Shown here one piece after another: positions 1 through 6,800 of a stretch of DNA of 8,375 bases. The stretch lies in the NCBI GenBank assembly GCA_028868235.1, contig JAGWUW010000093.1, forward strand, positions 1 to 8,375. Direction: 5' to 3'. Each line of letters opens with the position of its first letter. Within the stretch, counting starts at the first letter, position 1. The notes beneath the pieces are model-generated. The model was not told the origin of the DNA. It did not search any database and saw nothing but the letters and a program-made list of their open reading frames with translations. This DNA is from Betaproteobacteria bacterium. GTDB lineage: Bacteria > Pseudomonadota > Gammaproteobacteria > Burkholderiales > Rhodocyclaceae. Both the position numbers and the translations under genes were made by a program.

Positions 1-1201
1 GATCACGCCCAAGAACATCCTGATGATCGGCCCCACCGGCGTCGGCAAGACCGAAATTGCCCGCCGCCTAGCCCGCCTGGCCAATGCGCCTTTTATCAAG
101 GTCGAAGCCACGAAATTTACCGAGGTTGGTTATGTGGGCCGCGATGTGGAAACCATTATTCGCGACCTAGTCGAGATGGCTATCAAGGCGGGGCGAGAAC
201 GGGCGATCAAGGGAATGCGTGCTCGGGCAGAAGATGCCGCTGAAGAACGCATCCTCGATGCCCTGCTGCCGCCGGCACGCACCCCCGGATTCTTTGCAGA
301 GAATGCCGATGCGTCGGCAAGTGATAATTCGACCCGCCAGAAATTCCGCAAGAAACTGCGTGAAGGCGAGCTGGATGACAAGGAAATTGATATCGAGGTC
401 GCAGCACCGAGCATGCAGGCCGAAATCTTTGCGCCACCGGGCATGGAGGAACTGACCCAACAGATTCAGGGCATGTTCCAGAATATGGGTGGCGGCAAAA
501 AGAAGTCGCGCAAGCTGAAGATCAAGGAAGCCCTCAGACTACTTACTGATGAGGAAGCGGCCAAGCTGGTCAATGACGAAGAGGTGAAACTGGAAGCGGT
601 CAAGGCCGTCGAGCAGAATGGCATTGTTTTCCTTGACGAGATCGACAAGGTGACCAGCCGTTCCGATACACAAGGCGCCGATGTGTCTCGTCAAGGGGTG
701 CAACGCGATCTGCTACCGCTGGTCGAGGGGACGACCGTGTCGACAAAGTACGGCATGATCCGCACCGATCACATTCTATTCATCGCTTCCGGCGCATTCC
801 ATCTATCCAAGCCATCTGACCTGATTCCGGAATTGCAGGGGCGCTTCCCGATTCGTGTCGAATTGGATTCTCTGTCGGTTGCCGACTTCGAGTGCATCCT
901 GACTCAAACAGATGCCTGCTTGACCAAGCAGTACCAGGCACTGCTGGAAACCGAAGGGGTAGCCATCGAATTTGCCGATGATGGTATTCGCCGTATGGCG
1001 GAGATCGCTTTTCAGGTGAACGAGAAAACCGAGAATATCGGCGCCCGTCGCTTGCATACGGTCATGGAAAAGCTGCTCGAAGAAGTCTCTTTCACCGCTG
1101 GTAAGGTGGGGCTGGGCAAGGTGGTTGTCGATGCTGCCTACGTCAATGAAAAGCTGGGCGAGGTCGCTGCCGACGAAGATTTGTCGCGCTACGTCCTGTA
1201 G
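1..1201 (+). CDS. hslU: ATP-dependent protease ATPase subunit HslU (5' truncated by window edge)
   Basis: HslU is the AAA+ unfoldase that feeds substrates into the HslV peptidase in the cytoplasm. The frame is open from base 2, and the ATG at 23 is internal to the family's Walker A region, so it is not the true start. Counting from that methionine: Walker A GPTGVGKT at 3-10, the substrate-gripping pore motif GYVG at 36-39, a variable helical I-domain at about 55-190, Walker [10 protein letters not shown] at 201-209, the [12 protein letters not shown] segment from 270, and the sensor-2 region [15 protein letters not shown] from 340. The C-terminus DEDLSRYVL matches the family tail that docks into HslV. 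Family length is about 443 residues, so roughly 47 residues are missing upstream. hslV would be expected just outside the left edge. The stop is TAG. No frameshift or missing catalytic residue is visible. Confidence 0.97.
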   Translation, partial: ITPKNILMIGPTGVGKTEIARRLARLANAPFIKVEATKFTEVGYVGRDVETIIRDLVEMAIKAGRERAIKGMRARAEDAAEERILDALLPPARTPGFFAENADASASDNSTRQKFRKKLREGELDDKEIDIEVAAPSMQAEIFAPPGMEELTQQIQGMFQNMGGGKKKSRKLKIKEALRLLTDEEAAKLVNDEEVKLEAVKAVEQNGIVFLDEIDKVTSRSDTQGADVSRQGVQRDLLPLVEGTTVSTKYGMIRTDHILFIASGAFHLSKPSDLIPELQGRFPIRVELDSLSVADFECILTQTDACLTKQYQALLETEGVAIEFADDGIRRMAEIAFQVNEKTENIGARRLHTVMEKLLEEVSFTAGKVGLGKVVVDAAYVNEKLGEVAADEDLSRYVL

Positions 1202-1242
1202 CCGGAGAGGGCTGGGCCTCAGGGGCTCCCTATGGTTCCAGC

Positions 1243-1270
1243 CAGTTTCCCCGCCCGCAATCGGGAACTG
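1243..1270 (+). terminator. Imperfect hairpin between hslU and the transporter gene; weak terminator or leader structure
   Basis: The arms CAGTTTCCCCG and CGGGAACTG can pair if one T and one C bulge out, with a loop of about 8 nt. The next bases are TTTCCCTTC, only a weak T tract. It lies 41 nt after the hslU stop and ends 23 nt before the TTG start of the transporter. A weak intrinsic terminator for hslVU or a leader hairpin for the next gene are both possible. An alternative small CCCG-CAAT-CGGG hairpin competes for the same bases. No folding energy was computed. Confidence 0.3.
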
Positions 1271-1293
1271 TTTCCCTTCACCGAAAGAATCTG

Positions 1294-2181
1294 TTGGACG
1301 AGCAAAACCTGAGTTTCCGCCTGCTGGCCATCCTTTTTCCCATTTTCGGGATCATTGCCGCAGGGTACTTTTACGGTCGCAAGCACAAGCCGGAAATGGC
1401 CGTCGCCAACCGCTTGAACATGGATGTCTTCGTGCCAGCCTTGGTCTTTGCCGCGATGGCTGGCAAATCCATCGATCTCGGAGCCTATGCGCCGCTAGCG
1501 GTGGGAGGTTTCCTGGTCCTGGCCGCCTGTGGTTTGCTGGCCTGGATGATCTCCCGCCTCGCTGGTATCCAGCCCAAGACGCTGGCGCCGCCGATGATGT
1601 TCAATAACTCCGGCAACATCGGTCTGCCGCTCGCCGTGCTGGCCTGGGGCGAGCAGGCGCTGCCGGCAGCCGTCATCCTGTTCATGGTGGAGAACACACT
1701 GCACTTCTCCTTTGGCGCCCGTTTGCTCGATCCGACGACGCGCCTGCTGACGCTGTGGCGCATACCGGTGGTTTTCGCTGCCATTGCAGGCCTGACCGTG
1801 GCGCTAGTCAAGATTCCCATCTGGCAGCCGGCGATCATTGCCATCAAGATGCTCGGGGATGTGTCGGTGCCTCTGCTGCTGTTCTCGTTGGGGGTCCGGA
1901 TGACCGACGTCTCGTTCAGGGAGTGGAAGGTTGCAGTTGGCAGTGCTTTACTGCGTCCTTTAGCCGGTATGGGCGTTGCTTACGGGGCGATTGCCTTGCT
2001 CAACCTGCAGGGGCGCGATGCAGCCATGTTAATCGTGTTCGGCGCATTGCCGCCGGCCGTTCTCAATTTCCTGTTCGCCGAGCGCTATCAACAGGAGCCG
2101 CAGCGCGTGGCATCCATTGTGCTGATCGGCAACCTGGCGGCCTTGCTCTTTCTGCCACTGGCCTTGGTGCTCGTTCTCTAA
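1294..2181 (+). CDS. AEC family (auxin efflux carrier type) transporter
   Basis: This is a 295-residue, very hydrophobic inner-membrane protein with about ten predicted helices. It belongs to the AEC/BART group of secondary transporters, whose bacterial members export or take up small organic acids; the substrate cannot be told from sequence. The first crossover motif NNSGNIGLPLAV is at 104-115. The matching second-half motif, rich in proline (GALPPAVLNFLFAERY), is at 250-265. A first membrane helix spans about 9-27 and the last ends at the C-terminus. The chosen start is TTG at 1294, with a GAAAG-like ribosome site 6 nt upstream. The next in-frame ATG (residue 35) would remove the first helix. 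It follows hslU by 92 bp on the same strand, with no obvious functional link. Its TAA overlaps the stop of the convergent hslR-like gene by 4 nt. Confidence 0.9.
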   Translation: MDEQNLSFRLLAILFPIFGIIAAGYFYGRKHKPEMAVANRLNMDVFVPALVFAAMAGKSIDLGAYAPLAVGGFLVLAACGLLAWMISRLAGIQPKTLAPPMMFNNSGNIGLPLAVLAWGEQALPAAVILFMVENTLHFSFGARLLDPTTRLLTLWRIPVVFAAIAGLTVALVKIPIWQPAIIAIKMLGDVSVPLLLFSLGVRMTDVSFREWKVAVGSALLRPLAGMGVAYGAIALLNLQGRDAAMLIVFGALPPAVLNFLFAERYQQEPQRVASIVLIGNLAALLFLPLALVLVL

Positions 2182-2552
2182 CGGCTGAAACGTTCCATCT
2201 GACGGCGGTCGCGCTTGGTTGGCCGGCCGTGTATGTCGCCGGCTGGTTCAATTTCGAATTTGCGCCGCATCTGTTGGGCCTCGCGTGCGGCAATGCTTTC
2301 TGGCAATTCTTCGTAAAGCAGACTGGCCTCGCTGGCGGGGCCGCGTTTTTCGGAAAGTGCGCGAACGACCACTTCCCAGCGGGTGTCGCCATTGAAAACG
2401 TCGAGAAGGTTGCCGATTTTGACCTCGCGTGATGCCTTGGTCGGCGCTCCATTCAGTTTGATTTTGCCGCCGCCGACGGCATCGCTAGCCAAGCTGCGCG
2501 TCTTGAAGAAACGCGCAGCCCATAGCCACTTGTCGAGGCGAATGCCGCTCAA
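2178..2552 (-). CDS. hslR: Hsp15-like S4-domain RNA-binding protein
   Basis: This is a 124-residue basic protein of the Hsp15 (HslR) family. In E. coli that protein binds free 50S subunits carrying nascent chain and helps recycle stalled ribosomes; the same role here is inferred. The S4 RNA-binding domain fills about residues 4-65, beginning with the hallmark RLDKWLWAARFFKTRSLA and followed by a GGGKIKLNG turn. The family segment EKRGPASEASLLYEE lies at about 68-82, and the C-terminal tail is rich in Arg/Lys (RPTKRDRR). E. coli Hsp15 is 133 residues, so length fits. The start is TTG, sharing bases with the lysA stop as TTGA, with AGCAGG ending 10 nt upstream; the protein opens MSGIRLDKW as in homologues. 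It is the last gene of the lptM-lysA-hslR cluster and is probably translationally coupled to lysA. The stop TAG overlaps the transporter's TAA. Confidence 0.92.
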   Translation of the reverse strand: MSGIRLDKWLWAARFFKTRSLASDAVGGGKIKLNGAPTKASREVKIGNLLDVFNGDTRWEVVVRALSEKRGPASEASLLYEELPESIAAREAQQMRRKFEIEPAGDIHGRPTKRDRRQMERFSR

Positions 2553-3811
2553 GCTGGCAGAACCTGCTCGCCAGCGTAGAGTTGTTCGACGGTTTCGCGC
2601 TGGCGAATGATGTGCACCTGTTCACCGTCGACCATGATTTCGACGGCGCGCGGCCGGGTATTGTAGTTCGAGGCCATCGCCATGCCGTAGGCGCCAGCCG
2701 ACATGACAGCCAGCAGGTCACCTGGTTGCACGCAGAGAGGACGGGCCTGGCCGAGGAAGTCGCCGGTTTCGCAGACCGGGCCGACCACATCGTAGTCGCG
2801 CATGGCGCCGGTACGTGGCGTAACAGGATTGATGTCGTGCCAGGCTTCATATAAGGCCGGGCGCATCAGGTCATTCATGGCGGCATCGATGATGGCGAAA
2901 TTCTTGCCTTCGCCTTCCTTTAGGTATTCGATTTTGGTCAGCAGCAGGCCAGCATTGCCGACCAGGCGGCGCCCCGGTTCGAGTACGACCTGCAGGCCGC
3001 GTCCCTGCAGCTTGTCGAGGAGCGGGTTCAGATAGGAGGCGACGGTCGGTTGCACCTGCTCGACCTTGTACTTGATGCCGAGGCCTCCACCGAGGTCAAG
3101 ATGATGAATGTGGATGCCTTCGCTGCCCAGTTGATCGACCAGTGCCAGGATGCGGTCCAGAGCTTCGACGAAGGGGGACGGATCGAGCAGTTGCGAACCT
3201 ATATGGCAGTCGATGCCGGCGATTTGAATATTGGACAGGGCGGCGGCGCGGCGGTAGAGCGGTAGGGCGTCGTCGTAGGCGACGCCGAACTTGGCCTCCT
3301 TGAGGCCAGTCGAAATATATGGATGGGTCTTGGGGTCTACGTTTGGATTGACGCGCAGGCTGATCGGAGCCTTCTTGCCGCACTCGCCGGCGACTTCGTT
3401 AAGGCGTTCCAATTCCGGAATGGATTCGATGTTAAAGCAGAAGATGCCCGCATCAAGTGCCAGTTTCATTTCAGTCGCGGTCTTGCCGACACCAGAGAAG
3501 ACGATCTTCTGCGGATTGGCGCCGGCAGCCAGCACACGTTGCAGTTCGCCACCGGACACGATGTCGAAACCAGCGCCCAGGCGGGCGAACAGGTTGAGGA
3601 TGGCCAGGTTGGAGTTGGCCTTCACGGCATAGCAGACAAGTGCGCCGTTACCGGCCGGATGACCGCCGAGAATATCCTGAAATTCGTGTAGCGACGCGGT
3701 CAGTGCGGCGCGAGAATAGACGTAGGCCGGCGTACCGAACTGTTCAGCGACAGCAGTGAGGGGGACAGATTCGGCGTGCAGGACACCGTTTTTCAAAGCA
3801 AAGTGGGTCAT
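2549..3811 (-). CDS. lysA: Diaminopimelate decarboxylase
   Basis: LysA is a cytosolic PLP enzyme that decarboxylates meso-diaminopimelate to L-lysine, the last step of lysine synthesis and the point where the peptidoglycan precursor is drawn off. The 420-residue length is typical. PLP lysine K64 lies in YAVKANSN (61-68) of the alanine-racemase-like barrel. HIGSQL is at 203-208, the phosphate-binding GGGLG at 241-245 and EPGR at 278-281. The catalytic cysteine C347 is in CETGD, and Y375 in SAGAYGMAMASNYN contacts the cofactor. The ATG start overlaps the lptM stop as ATGA, and the TGA stop overlaps the TTG of the hslR-like gene. In many proteobacteria dapF follows lysA; here it does not, and an Hsp15 gene takes that place. 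All active-site motifs are intact. Confidence 0.97.
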   Translation of the reverse strand: MTHFALKNGVLHAESVPLTAVAEQFGTPAYVYSRAALTASLHEFQDILGGHPAGNGALVCYAVKANSNLAILNLFARLGAGFDIVSGGELQRVLAAGANPQKIVFSGVGKTATEMKLALDAGIFCFNIESIPELERLNEVAGECGKKAPISLRVNPNVDPKTHPYISTGLKEAKFGVAYDDALPLYRRAAALSNIQIAGIDCHIGSQLLDPSPFVEALDRILALVDQLGSEGIHIHHLDLGGGLGIKYKVEQVQPTVASYLNPLLDKLQGRGLQVVLEPGRRLVGNAGLLLTKIEYLKEGEGKNFAIIDAAMNDLMRPALYEAWHDINPVTPRTGAMRDYDVVGPVCETGDFLGQARPLCVQPGDLLAVMSAGAYGMAMASNYNTRPRAVEIMVDGEQVHIIRQRETVEQLYAGEQVLPA

Positions 3812-3969
3812 TGGGTGTTCTGGATAGTGGTCGTGCTAACATCCTTGGACGGAGTCTTCCCGCTGCTTGGCAGCGGTTCAGGCGCCGGGCCGGATGGCCT
3901 TTGGAGCTGGCCTCTCATGCCGCAGGCGGCAAGGCTAAGAATGATCAGCAGGGCAGCGATTCTGGACAT
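3808..3969 (-). CDS. lptM: Small lipoprotein LptM (YifL family), LPS translocon maturation factor
   Basis: This short gene encodes 53 residues: a signal peptide MSRIAALLIILSLAAC with a lipobox LAAC and lipidated Cys16, then GMRGQLQRP and a Pro/Ser/Thr-rich, low-complexity tail ending in IQNTQ. The pattern, a short lipoprotein whose mature end reads CG-x-(K/R)-G and lies directly upstream of lysA and divergent from cyaY, is that of LptM/YifL. In E. coli this lipoprotein binds the LptDE outer-membrane translocon and helps its oxidative maturation. The usual mature start is close to CGLKGPLYxP; here Gln replaces the first Pro and the Tyr. The ATG at 3969 has no clear Shine-Dalgarno sequence. The TGA stop overlaps the lysA ATG. 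Identification rests on the lipobox, motif and synteny. The function is inferred. Confidence 0.85.
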   Translation of the reverse strand: MSRIAALLIILSLAACGMRGQLQRPSGPAPEPLPSSGKTPSKDVSTTTIQNTQ

Positions 3970-4010
3970 GTTCGGGGCGCTGTCAGCAAAGAGTGAAATG
4001 GTAGCACACG

Positions 4011-4328
4011 ATGGATGACAAGGATTTCAACCAACAGGCTGACGTAATGCTGGCCAGAATCGAAGCAGCCCTTGAGGCCAGCGGTGTCGACATGGATTTC
4101 GAACTGGGGGCGGGTGGCGTTCTGGAAATTGAGTTTGCCGATGGCAGCAAAATCGTCGTCAATCGCCACGGAGTTGCCAAGGAAATCTGGGTTGCGGCGC
4201 GGGCCGGCGGTTTCCATTTCCGCTGGGACGGTTCTGTGTGGCGTGATACGCGGGACAATGCCGAGTTGCTTGTGAAGTTGTCGCAACTCGCCAGCCAGCA
4301 GGCCGGCGAGCCGGTGAATTTGTGCTGA
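4011..4328 (+). CDS. cyaY: Iron donor/frataxin-like protein CyaY
   Basis: CyaY is the bacterial frataxin, a small cytosolic protein that binds iron and modulates Fe-S cluster assembly on IscS/IscU. The 105-residue length is typical. The first helix is acidic (D2, D3, D5, D11, E18, E22, then D27, D29 and E31), giving the iron-binding ridge. The beta-sheet core carries the family signatures LEIEFADGSKIVVNRH (38-53), EIWVAARAGGFHF (58-70) with conserved W60, and the W77-x-DTR segment. The ATG at 4011 has only a weak ribosome site (GAGTGA, 14 nt upstream). An in-frame GTG at 3993 is closed by a TAG. It is divergent from lptM across 41 bp, an arrangement shared with E. coli. Its TGA abuts the mrcA stop with no gap. 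Confidence 0.96.
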   Translation: MDDKDFNQQADVMLARIEAALEASGVDMDFELGAGGVLEIEFADGSKIVVNRHGVAKEIWVAARAGGFHFRWDGSVWRDTRDNAELLVKLSQLASQQAGEPVNLC

Positions 4329-6641
4329 TCAGTCGCTGGGTGGCGAACTGAGATCGGGCTTGGGCAAGGGGGTTGCATCGGCTGCCTCTTCCTCAGCCGG
4401 ACGTTCCTTGACGTTTTCAGCATAGATGTAGGTCCGCTCGCGCCCTTCACCGTAGGCGACTAGACCTTCCGGTGCCTGCGGCAACTGCATCGGCACGTCT
4501 TTCAGAGCTCGACTCATGTAGCCGATCCAGATCGGAAGTGCGGCGACGCCACCTGTTTCCTTGTCGCCTAGCTTTTTGGGTTGATCGAAACCAATCCATG
4601 CACACCCGGCGACGGTCATCTGGTAGCCGCAGAACCAGGCATCCACATATTCGTTGGTGGTGCCCGTCTTGCCGGCCAGATCCTGGCGCTTCAGGATAGC
4701 CGATGCCTTGGCCGCCGTGCCGTAGATGGTGACGTCGCGTAGCATGGTGTCCATCATGAAGGCATTGCGTGGGTCGATGGCGCGAATGGCCTCATTGCCG
4801 GCCTCAATTTCGCTCGAGCGAGCAACCACTTGGTCGCGTTCGTCCCGAACCTCGCGAACTACAAATGGATTTACCTTGTAGCCACCGTTGGCGAATACAG
4901 AGTAGGCAGTAACCATCTGCCACGGCGTCACCGAACCAGCCCCCAGAGCCATGGTTAGATAAGGTGGGTGTTTGGCGGCGTCGAAACCGAATTTCGCGGC
5001 GTAATCTTGAGCGTAGTTGGTGCCAATAGCTTGCAAGATGCGTATCGACACCATGTTTTTGGATTTGGCGAGTGCGGTACGCATTTTCATTGGGCCTTCA
5101 TACTTGCCGTCGTAGTTATGAGGTTCCCATGCTTGCGCCCCGGTTTGGCTGGCTGGAATGACGATAGGTTCGTCGGCAATCACGCTGTTCGGATTGAAGC
5201 CTTTCTCCAGTGAGGCAGAGTAGATGAAGGGTTTAAAGCTGGAACCCGGCTGGCGCCAGGCTTGGGTGACGTGATTGAATTTGTTGCGATTGAAATCGAA
5301 ACCGCCGACCAGTGCGCGAATCGAGCCATCCTGAGGTGCGATGGCGACGAAGGCCGATTCGACTTCGGGCAACTGACTGATTTGCCAGTTGCCCTTGTCA
5401 TCCTTCTGCAGACGGATGATGGCACCGCGTTTTAACCGTTTGTTGGGAGGTGCCTTGTCGTCGAGCATCTTGGCCGCAAATTTCGTGGCATCGCCAGTCA
5501 AGGTGACAATTTCACCACCCTTTCGATAGGCTCGTATCTGTCGGTTGTCTGCCGCGAGAACTAGGGCCGGGATCAGGTCGCCGGCATCGGCAATATCCTG
5601 CAGGGCCTCGTCGATGGTTTCATCCTGATCGGACTTGATGTCTTTGATGTCGAGATAGGATTCGGCACCCCGATAGCCGTGTCGTCGGTCGTAATCCATG
5701 ACGCCCTTGCGCAGGCTGTTATAGGCGGCTTCCTGCTCGGCTTTGATGATCGTGGTGTAAACCTTCATGCCGCGCGAATACACGTCCTCGGGGAAGCGCT
5801 CGGCCGTGATTTGCCGGGCCATTTCCGCCACATATTCGGCATGCACCGCATAACCGGCCAATTCGCGCTTGACTACCAGTGGTTCCTTGAGGGCGGCGGC
5901 GTATTGTGTGTCGGTGATGTGACCCAGTTCATGCATTCGGCGTAATACATATTGCTGACGAATCTTGGCACGGCTTGGGTTGACGATAGGGTTGTAGGCC
6001 GATGGTGCCTTGGGCAGGCCGGCCAACATTGCAGCTTCGGCAATGGAGATGTCCTTGAGTGGTTTGCCAAAATAGATCTGGGCGGCTGCGGCAAATCCGT
6101 AGGCGCGCTGCCCAAGGAATATCTGATTGATATAGAGCTCGAAGATCTGGTCCTTGGTCAGATTGCTCTCTATCTTGAACGAGAGAAGAGCCTCGTAGAG
6201 CTTGCGGGTATATGTTTTTTCTCCGGTCAGGAAGAAATTGCGGGCGACTTGCTGGGTAATGGTTGATGCACCCTGGCGTTTGCCACCGCCAATCAGGTTG
6301 GCGCCTGCTGCGCGCAGTATGCCAGTGTAGTCAATGCCGCCGTGCTGGTAGAAGCGATCATCCTCGGCGGAGAGGATGGCATTTTTCATGATGGGCGGAA
6401 CGTCCTGAATGGCTACGACAGCACGGCGCTCTTCGCCGTATTCGCCGATCAGGAAACCGTCGGCGGTGTAGACGCGTAACGGAATCTTTGGGCGGTAGTC
6501 AGTCAGCGCCTCAAGGGACGGTAGGTTCGGGTAGGTCAATACCAGAACGATCAACACCATCGCGATGCCGATGGCGGCAAGTCCAAGCAAGAATATGACA
6601 GGGTATAGAAATAGGCGTAGCGTTGACGGGGTTGGGGACAC
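4329..6641 (-). CDS. mrcA: Bifunctional penicillin-binding protein 1A (glycosyltransferase/transpeptidase)
   Basis: This class A PBP (PBP1A, also called ponA) polymerises lipid II into glycan strands and cross-links the peptides in the periplasm. It has 770 residues, a short cytoplasmic end and a single N-terminal membrane anchor at about 13-36. The GT51 domain holds catalytic Glu93 in EDDRFYQH, GASTITQQVARNFF (124-137), RKLYEALLSFKIE from 146, and FELYINQIFLGQRAYG from 167. A linker/OB-like insert covers about 290-425. The transpeptidase domain has Ser467 in SSFK (467-470), SKN at 527-529, and KTGT at 658-661. The C-terminal tail is rich in Pro and acidic residues. The start is GTG at 6641; an in-frame TAA at 6677-6675 blocks extension and only a CTG lies between. 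No strong Shine-Dalgarno is seen. It is divergent from pilM, as is common in beta- and gammaproteobacteria. Confidence 0.97.
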   Translation of the reverse strand: MSPTPSTLRLFLYPVIFLLGLAAIGIAMVLIVLVLTYPNLPSLEALTDYRPKIPLRVYTADGFLIGEYGEERRAVVAIQDVPPIMKNAILSAEDDRFYQHGGIDYTGILRAAGANLIGGGKRQGASTITQQVARNFFLTGEKTYTRKLYEALLSFKIESNLTKDQIFELYINQIFLGQRAYGFAAAAQIYFGKPLKDISIAEAAMLAGLPKAPSAYNPIVNPSRAKIRQQYVLRRMHELGHITDTQYAAALKEPLVVKRELAGYAVHAEYVAEMARQITAERFPEDVYSRGMKVYTTIIKAEQEAAYNSLRKGVMDYDRRHGYRGAESYLDIKDIKSDQDETIDEALQDIADAGDLIPALVLAADNRQIRAYRKGGEIVTLTGDATKFAAKMLDDKAPPNKRLKRGAIIRLQKDDKGNWQISQLPEVESAFVAIAPQDGSIRALVGGFDFNRNKFNHVTQAWRQPGSSFKPFIYSASLEKGFNPNSVIADEPIVIPASQTGAQAWEPHNYDGKYEGPMKMRTALAKSKNMVSIRILQAIGTNYAQDYAAKFGFDAAKHPPYLTMALGAGSVTPWQMVTAYSVFANGGYKVNPFVVREVRDERDQVVARSSEIEAGNEAIRAIDPRNAFMMDTMLRDVTIYGTAAKASAILKRQDLAGKTGTTNEYVDAWFCGYQMTVAGCAWIGFDQPKKLGDKETGGVAALPIWIGYMSRALKDVPMQLPQAPEGLVAYGEGRERTYIYAENVKERPAEEEAADATPLPKPDLSSPPSD

Positions 6642-6673
6642 AGTGTTCAGAGCATAAAAGGAGAGTAGTTCCG

Positions 6674-6704
6674 ATTATACGCTGGGCCATTTTTGGGCCG
6701 TGAA
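6674..6704 (-). promoter_or_regulatory. Candidate sigma-70 promoter for mrcA
   Basis: On the minus strand a perfect TATAAT -10 box lies at 6679-6674. The best -35 match is TTCACG at 6704-6699, which is weak and 19 bp away. Transcription would start near 6667, giving a leader of about 26 nt before the GTG. The position in the mrcA-pilM divergent intergenic region supports it. It is a motif match only. Confidence 0.5.
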
Positions 6705-6709
6705 AATGC

Positions 6710-6738
6710 TTTACATGCCTATAGGTTGTTGCTAGCAT
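6710..6738 (+). promoter_or_regulatory. Candidate extended -10 sigma-70 promoter for pilMN
   Basis: TTTACA (5 of 6 to TTGACA) at 6710-6715 is followed after exactly 17 bp by TAGCAT (4 of 6 to TATAAT) at 6733-6738. The TG of an extended -10 lies at 6730-6731. Transcription would begin near 6745, leaving a leader of about 55 nt before the pilM GTG. It lies upstream of, and divergent to, the mrcA promoter candidate, so the two regions are back to back. It is a motif match only. Confidence 0.45.
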
Positions 6739-6762
6739 CTGAAGTGAATTATTGGTTGTTTT

Positions 6763-6782
6763 CGTAACTTCGTAATCCGTAA
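6763..6782 (+). repeat. Three closely spaced CGTAA repeats in the pilM leader
   Basis: CGTAA occurs at 6763-6767, 6771-6775 and 6778-6782, with steps of 8 and 7 nt, inside the predicted pilM 5' leader and just before its ribosome-binding region. The unit is short and may be chance. No known operator is recognised. Confidence 0.4.
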
Positions 6783-6800
6783 GGACTTTTTGGGGGTCTG

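Noticed and set aside
23..25. ATG at 23 as the start of hslU
   Set aside because: It lies just before the Walker A loop, and the upstream codons ITPKNIL match the family. The gene continues past the left edge.
2222..2243. Inverted repeat GCCGGC...GCCGGC as terminator downstream of the transporter
   Set aside because: It lies within hslR coding sequence, each arm is itself a common GC-rich palindrome, and no T run follows.
1755..2432. 225-codon + strand reading frame spanning the transporter end and hslR
   Set aside because: It is out of frame with the transporter and antisense to hslR. Its translation has no family features, while both real genes match known families.
2485..2850. 121-codon minus-strand frame inside lysA
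   Set aside because: A shifted-frame shadow of lysA, whose own frame carries all catalytic motifs.
3323..3691. 122-codon + strand frame antisense to lysA
   Set aside because: Shadow of GC-rich coding sequence, with no recognisable domain and no ribosome site of note.
3998..4021. Promoter for lptM on the minus strand (TTGTCA with TACCAT)
   Set aside because: The spacer would be 12 bp, too short for a sigma-70 promoter, and no better-spaced -10 was seen.
6647..6655. Two-codon upstream frame (ATG CTC TGA) in the mrcA leader, minus strand
   Set aside because: It lies in the predicted leader but has no ribosome site, and such a short frame is expected by chance.
6685..6699. GGCC-containing hairpin in the mrcA-pilM gap as a terminator
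   Set aside because: Only four base pairs form; the larger match (GGGCC twice) is a direct repeat rather than an inverted one.
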